Shown: one piece after another, positions 48,649 to 55,614 of the stretch
How positions within the stretch are numbered: position 1 is the stretch's first letter
Layout of the letters: each line of letters starts with the position of its first letter
Assembly: GCF_013839515.1 (NCBI RefSeq)
Contig: NZ_JACDNQ010000018.1
Coordinates: forward strand, 10,736 to 66,349
Source: Natronomonas salinimetallica
GTDB lineage: Archaea; Halobacteriota; Halobacteria; Halobacteriales; Haloarculaceae
Reading direction: 5' to 3'
DNA length: 55,614 nt
Notes under the pieces: model-generated
The model's database searches: none
What the model saw: the letters and a program-made list of their open reading frames with translations, nothing else
Told to the model about the DNA's origin: nothing
Position numbers and translations under genes: made by a program

Positions 48649-49079
48649 CGAGTGCCCCCGTCGGCCGAACGGCCGTTTCCGCCGGCCTCGTCCCCGGCTT
48701 CGCCCGTTCGGTCTTCGCTTTTTTCCCCGCTTCCCGTGGGGCTATCGTCGGCGTATTGGCCGGTCTTGAACCGCCAGTAGTACCGCGCCGTCGCCAGCGC
48801 GGCGACGGCTCCGATGAACAGCGCGGGGCCGCCGCCCGCGTAGTTGCCGCGGAAGTAAACGAGCATCGCTCCGATCGAGAGGGCCGCCAGTGCGACGTTC
48901 AACAGGAGGACGGACGCCCAAAAGGCACGGAAAAGGTCCTCGGAGACGTCTTCGGTCGCCCCCAGTGATTCACGGAGCGTCCGTGTCGAATCGGGCGGAT
49001 CGGGGCCGAGACTGTCGGGCTCGAACTCGTCGGGCTCGTCCGGCCACGCTTCCTCCTCCTCCTCTTCGATCGGGTTCAC
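48645..49079 (-). CDS. Two-helix membrane protein with acidic N-terminus
   Basis: In this 144-aa protein a Glu/Asp/Pro-rich soluble N-terminus (about 1-50) is followed by helices at about 56-78 (LFRAFWASVLLLNVALAALS) and 84-103 (ALFIGAVAALATARYYW), then a hydrophilic Gly-rich tail. GTG 49079 (VNPIEEEEEE) is chosen over the open extension to 49106. Function unknown; tight coupling to the winged-helix gene. Confidence 0.68.
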   Translation of the reverse strand: MNPIEEEEEEAWPDEPDEFEPDSLGPDPPDSTRTLRESLGATEDVSEDLFRAFWASVLLLNVALAALSIGAMLVYFRGNYAGGGPALFIGAVAALATARYYWRFKTGQYADDSPTGSGEKSEDRTGEAGDEAGGNGRSADGGTR

Positions 49080-49117
49080 GGTCGGAGCGACGGCCCCCGG
49101 GAGCAAAAATCACGCGA

Positions 49118-49202
49118 CTATAGTAGAGATCGGAAGACAAGACACACTCGACCGCACGGCTGCAGTGCGATCGATGTGTACACCGTTCCGATGTCAATAT
49201 AG
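49118..49202. repeat. Second, inverted copy of the MITE-like repeat
   Basis: CTATAGTAGAGATCG (49118-49132) opens the element and the degenerate inverted end CGATGTCAATATAG (49189-49202) closes it. 49118-49182 equals the reverse complement of 30688-30752 at 61 of 65 positions. The internal stem (CGACCGCAC/GTGCGATCG) has one mismatch. This copy lacks the 17-bp tandem array. It lies between polB and its divergent neighbour. Confidence 0.75.
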
Positions 49203-49333
49203 CCCGAGCGCAACGGCGCGGTCGGTCCGCACCCACGGGGACGTGATCACGGACGCTTTCGTGTGGCACCGGGCGGCGTACGTTCGACGGGGAACGCCGG
49301 GGTTTTTATCGCCGAGAGCCAAGGAACGAATCC

Positions 49334-52300
49334 ATGGAGCAGGGAACCCTCGGGGAGTTCGCCAGTCCGGAAGCCGCAAGCGGCGATCGTCCGAAAGCGG
49401 AGGCCGCCGCCATCGCCGGGGGCGACGACAGCGGCAGCGGCGAGGTCACGGTCGTCGAACTCTCAGAGCAGGCGTTCCCCGATGCGGACGGCCACGTCGA
49501 ATTCGCCGTCACGCAGGTAAACTATACCATCGAAGGCCGTGGCGACGACGAGCACGCCGTGTTGCACGTCTTCGGTCGGGTTCCCACCGACGACGAGAAC
49601 GAGGCCGATCGCGTCGCACACGCCCGCGTCCACGGCTTCCGTCCGTATTTTTATACCCCGCTCTCGGATCTCGATCTCGCCGCCGAGGCGGAGGCCCCGC
49701 TCACCGAGGCCGACGTCGTCGATTCGCGGCTCGACCACGACCGGCTGACCGGGGTCGAAACCCACGGCGACCGGACGGCGGCGGGCACCGACGTCGGCGA
49801 TCACGCCGACGCGGAACTGGTCGTCTACGAATCGATTCGGGGTGAATCCCTGGTCAAAGTATTCGGCCAGACGCCACGCGACGTGGGGCAGCTACGCGAC
49901 CGGTTCGACCACTACGAGGCCGACATCCTGTTTCCGAACCGATTACTCATCGACAAGGACGTCACCAGCGGCGTCCGGGTACCGACCCGGCGACTCGACG
50001 ACGGGAGCCTGAAGATCCACCACACCGAAATCGAACCGGTCGACGTGGAGGCCGAAAGCCGCGTACACACGCTGGATATCGAGGTCGAAGACCGGCACGG
50101 GTTCCCGGAGGACGGCGAACAGCCGATCATTTCGTTGACCGCCCACGACTCCTATCGCGACGAGTACGTCATCTGGCTCTACGAGGACTCGGATGGCGCT
50201 GCCGCACCCGACGCCGTGCCGGGCTACGATCCCATCGGCGAGAGCGCCCTCGACGTCGGCGTTCGAGCCTTCGCCGAGGAGGCGGAGATGCTCGTCGACT
50301 ACCTGGAGTACCTCGAGGAGACCGACGCCGATTACCTGACTGGCTGGAACTTCGACGACTTCGACGCGCCGTATCTCATCGACCGGATCGACCGCCTCTC
50401 TGGCCGACACGACCGGCTGGATTCGGATCGGCTCTCGCGGATAGACGAGGTCTGGGACTCCGGGTGGGGCGGTCCGAACATCAAAGGACGGGTCGTCTTC
50501 GATCTCCTCTATGCCTACCAGCGGACGCAGTTCTCCGAACTCGACTCCTACCGGCTCGATGCCGTCGGCGAGGAGGAGTTAGGCATCGGCAAGGAGCGCT
50601 ATCCGGGCGACATCGGGGACCTGTGGGGCGACGACCCCGAACGGCTGCTCGAGTACAACCTCCGGGACGTCGAACTGTGCGTCGAGTTGGACCGCAAACA
50701 GGAGATCATCCCCTTCTGGGAGGAGGTCGCCTCCTTCGTCGGCTGCAAACTGGAGGACGCGACGACCCCCGGTGACGCGGTCGACATGTACGTCCTCCAC
50801 GAGATCCACGGCGAGTTCGCGCTGCCGTCGAAGGGCCACCAGGAGAGCGAGGAGTACGAGGGCGGGGCCGTCTTCGACCCGATCTCGGGGGTCAAAGAGA
50901 TGGTAAGTGTACTCGATTTGAAGTGCTTCAGCGGCGATACCGACGTGGCGACGCCGGACGGGGTGCGAAACATCGAGGACGTCGAGGTCGGCGATCCGGT
51001 GTACACGCTGAACCCGGAGACGTTCGAGTGCGAAATAAAGCCGGTCATCGACACGCAGTCGTATCAAAACCGGTACGGGGAGCTACACCACGTGGCCGGA
51101 AACACGCACGATCTCAAAGTGACGGAAAACCACCAGTTTCTGCTCTCGAAGACGCGGGGATGGGACGGCCTCGATTCCTCGGAGTACGAGTTCGACGCGT
51201 ACCGGGATATCCCCGACGCGGAGCGGTTTGCGTTCCCGAACCACGAGCCGATGTCAGGAGCGACTCGCGAACGATTCAGCCCCGTGGACGACCTCGACGA
51301 CGGGCACGTCGTCGTCTACGCACACGAAGGGCTGACCTCGTTCCGTGCTGCGATGCCCGAGGGTATCGAATCGGAGCTCGATTGGGCGAACGGGACTTCG
51401 AAGCTAGCAGCGACGGAAGACAAGTGTGGGAAGTATCTGATACCGATAGATGTCTACCTCGACCACCGCTCGACGATCGAAGACGAAGCCGACGAGGTCT
51501 TGTTGAAATACGATCGAGGCCACGCCGAAATGCCGACAGCGTTCGACATGGACGACTGGCTCGAACTAGTCGGCTGGTTCGTCACCGAGGGAAGCTTCAT
51601 CAGGGAATCACCCGGAATCGTGTTGCACCAACAGGATGCGGACGGACGCGAGTCGATCCGTGCACTGTTAGAGCGGATGGACGTACAGTACAACGCCAAA
51701 ACCAACCGTTTCAACGTCTCGAATCGTCACCTGCACGATTGGTTTATAAATCACTGCGGCGATGGATACGCCGAAAAACACCTCCCCGAGTGGGTGTTCG
51801 GGCTTGATTCGAGTCATCTGCGTGTGCTTTTGGAGACGCTTATCGACGGCGACGGAAGCCGTACCGAAAGCGGGCTCCGGAAGTTCTGGACGAAGAGCGA
51901 CCGACTGAAGGAGGACATCGTTCGGCTCGCAGTCCGATGCGGCGAGAAGCCGACCGTCTCGAAACAGTCGGACGGAACGTGGTATGTCTCGATCGGGAAA
52001 CGAGGGTCGATGAAGAAGGCGAACGCGTCAGTCGAGGAACACGACGGACGGGTTCACTGTCTCACCGCGAAGGACAACCACGTCGTCCTCGCGGGGCGTA
52101 ACGGTCGCTTCCAGTGGGTCGGACAGTCGCTCTATCCGATGTGCATGGTGACTGTTAACGCATCTCCCGAGACAAAAGTCGATCCCGACGCCTACGGCGG
52201 CGAGACCTACGTCGCGCCCAACGGGACGCACTTTCGGAAGGAGCCCGACGGGATGATTCGGGAGATGGTCGACGAGCTGCTCGAAGAGCGCGAACAAAAA

Positions 52301-54433
52301 AAGTCACTACGGAACGAAAACGCTCCCGGCACCGACGCCTACGAGACCTACGACCGACAGCAGGCGGCCGTCAAGGTGATCATGAACTGTTTCACCCCGG
52401 ACACCGACGTGTTGACGCCGGGCGGCGTCCGTGGAATCCGGGAGCTATCGGTCGGCGACGAGGTGTACTCGCTGGACCCCGAAACGATGGAGATGGAGAT
52501 CAAGCCGGTCGTCGAGACCCACGAGTACCCCGACTACCGCGGCGAGTTGGTCGACATCGAGACGAGCAAGATCGACTTCAGCGTGACCCCGAACCACCGG
52601 ATGCTCGTCAGGAAGAACGACAAAAACGGGATTACTGAGGACGGGTGGGACTTCGTCGAGGCGGGAGAACTGTATGACTATTGCCATTATGAGCTGCCTC
52701 ATGGGTGGACGTTTGATCACGAAGATAGCCTCCCCAACTTCGTCGATATTACCGAAATGCTCGAAGAATACACCGACGTCCAGTATACTGTTACGGACGG
52801 AAGTGGGAAAGTTGCCGCTAAATATGGAGTACCGAACGTACAACGTCGGGTTCCTGTGAACGATTTTCTCGAACTATTGGCCTGGTATATAACTGAAGGC
52901 AACGTCTATGAAGCAAAGACGGGAAATCACCGAGTGAAAATAGCACAGGAACCGTCCGAAGAACGAGCGGATATAGAGGACCTGGTTGACCCGATAGCCG
53001 ACTACTATTATGTTAACGAACAGAGTGTGAGCTTCTCGAGTCGTCCAATCGGAACACTACTGGAGGAGTTGTGTGGACGTGGTAGCGGAAACAAACGGAT
53101 ACCGGAATTGGTATTTGAAGGATCGAGGGAACAAAAAGAGCTGTTTCTCGAGATACTTATCGCGGGTGACGGGGACGGACAGACGAACTCTTGGAGATAC
53201 AGTACCACAAGCGAGCAACTCAGAGACGATGTGTTACGATTATGTACACACCTCGGACTGACAGCCACATATAATTCCGATAGCACAGACAGCGATGTCT
53301 GGCGGATCTACTGCACTGAAGATGGGGAAAATTCGTTCAGGATGTACCGCGACGGCTCACAGCGTACCGCAGAAAACGGTGTGTATTGTGTCACAGTTCA
53401 AGACAATAATACACTCATCGCTGGTCGAAATGGGAAGATGCATAACGTGTCAAACTCCTTATATGGAGTTCTTGGGTGGGACCGATTCCGGCTGTACGAC
53501 GAGGAAATGGGCGCTGCAGTGACTGCGACTGGACGGGACGTGATCGAGTTCACCGAGGGTGCTGCGAACGAAATTGATAAAGAAGTTATATACGGAGATA
53601 CGGACTCCATCATGTTAGATCTCGGACACGATGTCGACAAGGACGAAGCCATAGAGCAGTCCTTCGAGATCGAGTCCCACATCAACGACGCCTACGACGA
53701 GTTCGCAGAGCGGTTGAACGCCACCACACACCGCTTTGAGATCGAGTTCGAGAAGCTCTACCGGCGGTTCTTCCAGGCGGGCAAGAAAAAGCGCTACGCC
53801 GGTCACATAATCTGGAGCGAGGGAAAGGACGTCGACGACATCGACATCACGGGCTTCGAGTACAAGCGCTCGGACATCGCGCCGATCACGAAGGAGGTGC
53901 AAAAGGAGGTCCTCGAGATGATCGTCACGGGTACCGAGCGCGAGGAGATCAAATCCTACGTCGGCGACGTCATAGAGCGCGTACAGGCGGGCGAGGTGAG
54001 CCTCGATGAGATCGGGATCCCGGGTGGCATCGGAAAGAAACTCGACAACTACGAGACGGACACCGCCCAGGTCCGAGGGGCGAAGTACGCGAACCTCCTC
54101 TTCGGGACGAACTTCTCGAGCGGCTCGAAGCCCAAGCGACTCTACATCGAAAAGGTCCACCCGTCGTTCTTCAGGGAGGTCGAAGCCGAAAAGGACCTCG
54201 ACCCGTCGGTCGACCAACTGTACGGGGAGTTCAAACGCGAAGCCGAGAGCGGCGAGACGGTCATCTGCTTCGAGTTCGAAGACCAGGTACCCGACGCGTT
54301 CAACGTCGATTACGAGAAGATGCTCGATAAGACGCTCAAGGGCCCGATCGCTCGGATCCTCGAGGCGCTCGATATCTCCTGGGACGAGGTCGAGAGCGGA
54401 CAAGAGCAGACGGGACTCGGGAGCTTCATGTAA
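49334..54433 (+). CDS. polB: B-family DNA polymerase with two inteins
   Basis: The 1699-codon gene has exteins of about 942 aa. The 3'-5' exonuclease has Exo I HTLDIEVED, Exo II GWNFDDFDAPYL and Exo III-like YNLRDVELC. Polymerase motif A (LDLK/SLYPMC) is split by intein A, motif B (KVIMN/SLYGVLGW) by intein B, and motif C YGDTDSIMLD is uninterrupted. It is the replicative or repair polymerase of haloarchaea. A TATA box (TTTTTATCG, 49301-49309) 27 bp upstream implies a leaderless start at 49334. Sequence shortly after intein B is unusually A/T-rich. Confidence 0.96.
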   Translation: MEQGTLGEFASPEAASGDRPKAEAAAIAGGDDSGSGEVTVVELSEQAFPDADGHVEFAVTQVNYTIEGRGDDEHAVLHVFGRVPTDDENEADRVAHARVHGFRPYFYTPLSDLDLAAEAEAPLTEADVVDSRLDHDRLTGVETHGDRTAAGTDVGDHADAELVVYESIRGESLVKVFGQTPRDVGQLRDRFDHYEADILFPNRLLIDKDVTSGVRVPTRRLDDGSLKIHHTEIEPVDVEAESRVHTLDIEVEDRHGFPEDGEQPIISLTAHDSYRDEYVIWLYEDSDGAAAPDAVPGYDPIGESALDVGVRAFAEEAEMLVDYLEYLEETDADYLTGWNFDDFDAPYLIDRIDRLSGRHDRLDSDRLSRIDEVWDSGWGGPNIKGRVVFDLLYAYQRTQFSELDSYRLDAVGEEELGIGKERYPGDIGDLWGDDPERLLEYNLRDVELCVELDRKQEIIPFWEEVASFVGCKLEDATTPGDAVDMYVLHEIHGEFALPSKGHQESEEYEGGAVFDPISGVKEMVSVLDLKCFSGDTDVATPDGVRNIEDVEVGDPVYTLNPETFECEIKPVIDTQSYQNRYGELHHVAGNTHDLKVTENHQFLLSKTRGWDGLDSSEYEFDAYRDIPDAERFAFPNHEPMSGATRERFSPVDDLDDGHVVVYAHEGLTSFRAAMPEGIESELDWANGTSKLAATEDKCGKYLIPIDVYLDHRSTIEDEADEVLLKYDRGHAEMPTAFDMDDWLELVGWFVTEGSFIRESPGIVLHQQDADGRESIRALLERMDVQYNAKTNRFNVSNRHLHDWFINHCGDGYAEKHLPEWVFGLDSSHLRVLLETLIDGDGSRTESGLRKFWTKSDRLKEDIVRLAVRCGEKPTVSKQSDGTWYVSIGKRGSMKKANASVEEHDGRVHCLTAKDNHVVLAGRNGRFQWVGQSLYPMCMVTVNASPETKVDPDAYGGETYVAPNGTHFRKEPDGMIREMVDELLEEREQKKSLRNENAPGTDAYETYDRQQAAVKVIMNCFTPDTDVLTPGGVRGIRELSVGDEVYSLDPETMEMEIKPVVETHEYPDYRGELVDIETSKIDFSVTPNHRMLVRKNDKNGITEDGWDFVEAGELYDYCHYELPHGWTFDHEDSLPNFVDITEMLEEYTDVQYTVTDGSGKVAAKYGVPNVQRRVPVNDFLELLAWYITEGNVYEAKTGNHRVKIAQEPSEERADIEDLVDPIADYYYVNEQSVSFSSRPIGTLLEELCGRGSGNKRIPELVFEGSREQKELFLEILIAGDGDGQTNSWRYSTTSEQLRDDVLRLCTHLGLTATYNSDSTDSDVWRIYCTEDGENSFRMYRDGSQRTAENGVYCVTVQDNNTLIAGRNGKMHNVSNSLYGVLGWDRFRLYDEEMGAAVTATGRDVIEFTEGAANEIDKEVIYGDTDSIMLDLGHDVDKDEAIEQSFEIESHINDAYDEFAERLNATTHRFEIEFEKLYRRFFQAGKKKRYAGHIIWSEGKDVDDIDITGFEYKRSDIAPITKEVQKEVLEMIVTGTEREEIKSYVGDVIERVQAGEVSLDEIGIPGGIGKKLDNYETDTAQVRGAKYANLLFGTNFSSGSKPKRLYIEKVHPSFFREVEAEKDLDPSVDQLYGEFKREAESGETVICFEFEDQVPDAFNVDYEKMLDKTLKGPIARILEALDISWDEVESGQEQTGLGSFM
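50924..52126 (+). other. PolB intein A (401 aa, motif A, pol-a site; ends in Gln)
   Basis: It starts with Cys531 (CFSGDTDVATPDGVRN) and ends FQWVGQ before Ser932 of SLYPMC. The endonuclease motifs are LVGWFVTEGSF and LLETLIDGDGSR. Block B (GNTHDLKVTENHQFLL) is intact. The last residues are G-Q rather than H-N, so splicing must use a C-terminal Gln, a documented but uncommon variant. The gene is otherwise open through this region, so the intein is presumably active. Confidence 0.9.
52388..53455 (+). other. PolB intein B (356 aa, motif B, pol-b site; mosaic composition)
   Basis: It starts with Cys1019 (CFTPDTDVLTPGGVRG) and ends KMHNVSN before Ser1375 of SLYGVLGW. The endonuclease motifs are LLAWYITEGNV and FLEILIAGDGDG. 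The first about 280 bases match host GC, whereas from about 52665 to the end the sequence is A/T-rich with unlike codon use. This suggests the endonuclease and C-terminal part came from a different source. Confidence 0.92.
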
Positions 54434-54557
54434 CCGATACCCGAGTGTCGTGTTAGCTTCCAGCAAAGAAAAATATTTTTTCGAATCAAGAAGGCAAATC
54501 ACGCTGAACCCGAAACTATTATGCGCATCACGATACCACGTTAGGGTAGACGACATC

Positions 54558-55469
54558 ATGGCTACGTTAGAGATCAAAGACCTGCACGCGTCAGTTGCCG
54601 AGGACGGCGGCGAAACCATCCTTCGCGGTGTCGACCTCGAAGTCAACTCCGGAGAGATTCACGCCCTCATGGGTCCGAACGGCTCCGGGAAGTCGACGAC
54701 GGCGAAGGTCATCGCCGGGCATCCCGCCTACGAGGTAACCGACGGCAAGGTTCTGTTGCACATCGAGGAAGGGGAGTTCGAGGGCGTCGACATCGACGAG
54801 GATCAACTCACGTGGAACCTGCTCGACCTCGAGCCCAACGAGCGCGCCGCGCTCGGGATCTTCCTCGGCTTCCAGTATCCGGCCGAGATCGAGGGCGTCA
54901 CGATGGTCAACTTCCTCCGAACGGCGCTGAACGCCAAACTCGAGGAGCGCGAAGAGCTCTTCGAGGGTGAAGAAGACGAGGAGGAGGCCGAAGACGAAGA
55001 GGCAGGCTACGACACCTCCCCGATGGAGGGCAATATCGACGAGGGCGAAGTCGGCGTCGCGGAGTTCCAGGAGATTCTCCAAGAGAAGATGGAGGTCCTC
55101 GACATGGACGAATCCTTCGCACAGCGGTATCTCAACGCCGGCTTCTCCGGCGGCGAAAAGAAACAAAACGAGGTGCTTCAGGCCGCCATCCTCGAACCGT
55201 CGATCGCGGTGCTCGACGAGATCGACTCCGGGCTCGACATCGACCGACTCCAGGACGTCTCCGACGGGATCAACGCCCTCCGCGACGAGCAGGGGACCGG
55301 GATCCTCCAGATCACGCACTACCAGCGAATCCTCGACTACGTCGAACCCGACCACGTCCACGTGATGCTCGACGGACAGATCGCCAAGAGCGGCGATGCC
55401 GAACTCGCCGAGAAACTCGAGGACAAAGGGTACGACTGGGTCCGCGAGGAAGTCTACGAGACCGCCTAA
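54558..55469 (+). CDS. sufC: SUF system ATPase SufC
   Basis: This 303-aa ABC ATPase works with SufB/SufD in iron-sulfur cluster assembly. It has Walker A GPNGSGKST (about 39-47), signature FSGGEKKQNE and Walker B AVLDEIDSGLD. An acidic insertion (about 137-152, Glu-rich) in the helical domain lengthens it over bacterial SufC (about 250 aa), a salt adaptation. It is followed 49 bases later by sufB. Confidence 0.96.
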   Translation: MATLEIKDLHASVAEDGGETILRGVDLEVNSGEIHALMGPNGSGKSTTAKVIAGHPAYEVTDGKVLLHIEEGEFEGVDIDEDQLTWNLLDLEPNERAALGIFLGFQYPAEIEGVTMVNFLRTALNAKLEEREELFEGEEDEEEAEDEEAGYDTSPMEGNIDEGEVGVAEFQEILQEKMEVLDMDESFAQRYLNAGFSGGEKKQNEVLQAAILEPSIAVLDEIDSGLDIDRLQDVSDGINALRDEQGTGILQITHYQRILDYVEPDHVHVMLDGQIAKSGDAELAEKLEDKGYDWVREEVYETA

Positions 55470-55518
55470 CTCAGCGGTCACGCACGAACACATAACGATA
55501 CAAACGTAATTACAACCC

Positions 55519-55614
55519 ATGAGTTCCGAAGAACACCTACAAGAGACCGACACCGAAGCCCGCTTCGAGTTCAAAAAGGAGGAGTCCTCCGCCTTTCAGA
55601 CCGAAAAGGGCCTC
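55519..55614 (+). CDS. sufB: Start of sufB (truncated by window end)
   Basis: The 32 codons seen begin MSSEEHLQETDTEARFEFKK. The acidic start and position straight after sufC fit SufB, the scaffold protein of the SufBCD complex. The frame runs off the window. Assignment rests mainly on context. Confidence 0.7.
   Translation, partial: MSSEEHLQETDTEARFEFKKEESSAFQTEKGL

Overview
The window is haloarchaeal. It has high GC, strongly acidic proteins, head-to-tail ATGA/TGATG/GTGA gene overlaps, TATA boxes about 26 bp upstream of leaderless starts, an Orc1/Cdc6 gene, proteasome-activating nucleotidase, Mre11-Rad50, an intron-containing elongator tRNA-Met and intein-bearing PolB and class II ribonucleotide reductase. 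It splits into two parts at the tRNA-Val gene (26425-26498).

Positions 1-26424 are an integrated mobile element lying against the 3' end of tRNA-Val(GAC). Its far end, with the expected partial tRNA copy, lies outside the window to the left. The element has four blocks. (i) A leftward operon (4188->30) of small, mostly zinc-finger proteins ends in a tyrosine integrase. (ii) A regulatory and cargo block (4302-10003) holds a PhiH1-type repressor, an AT-rich three-gene cassette of unknown function, Orc1/Cdc6 diverging from a control operon across two palindromic operators, an Mrr-type nuclease fused to membrane helices, a serine recombinase, and an AbrB-type regulator with an in-frame stop. (iii) A rightward operon (10125-22043) holds two large secreted or membrane-anchored proteins, a 551-aa multi-pass protein with an ectodomain, about six small multi-pass membrane proteins, a soluble partner and an NTPase with a non-canonical P-loop. 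The largest protein (1131 aa) carries an integrin-like FG-GAP beta-propeller of distinct base composition and ends in several membrane helices. (iv) A leftward operon (26357->22311) holds small zinc proteins, a DUF6884-like protein and a 566-aa winged-helix protein. Block iii looks like an undescribed cell-envelope machine for DNA export, vesicle formation or virion assembly, and is the most interesting part of the window.

Positions 26499-55614 are ordinary chromosome. They hold trpDFEG behind a promoter with a TGTAC palindrome; a MITE-like repeat with 17-bp tandem units; a two-intein, B12-dependent NrdJ behind a short overlapping leader ORF; small zinc and membrane proteins; tRNA-Met; a PAS histidine kinase; a two-RCK potassium-channel-like protein; pan; mre11-rad50 with convergent neighbours; a second, inverted copy of the MITE-like repeat; polB with inteins at motifs A and B; and sufC followed by the start of sufB. 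The order pan / HTH gene / mre11 / rad50 / polB / sufC / sufB agrees with what I recall of conserved haloarchaeal gene order.

All functional assignments come from reading motifs in the translated sequence. No database search was run.
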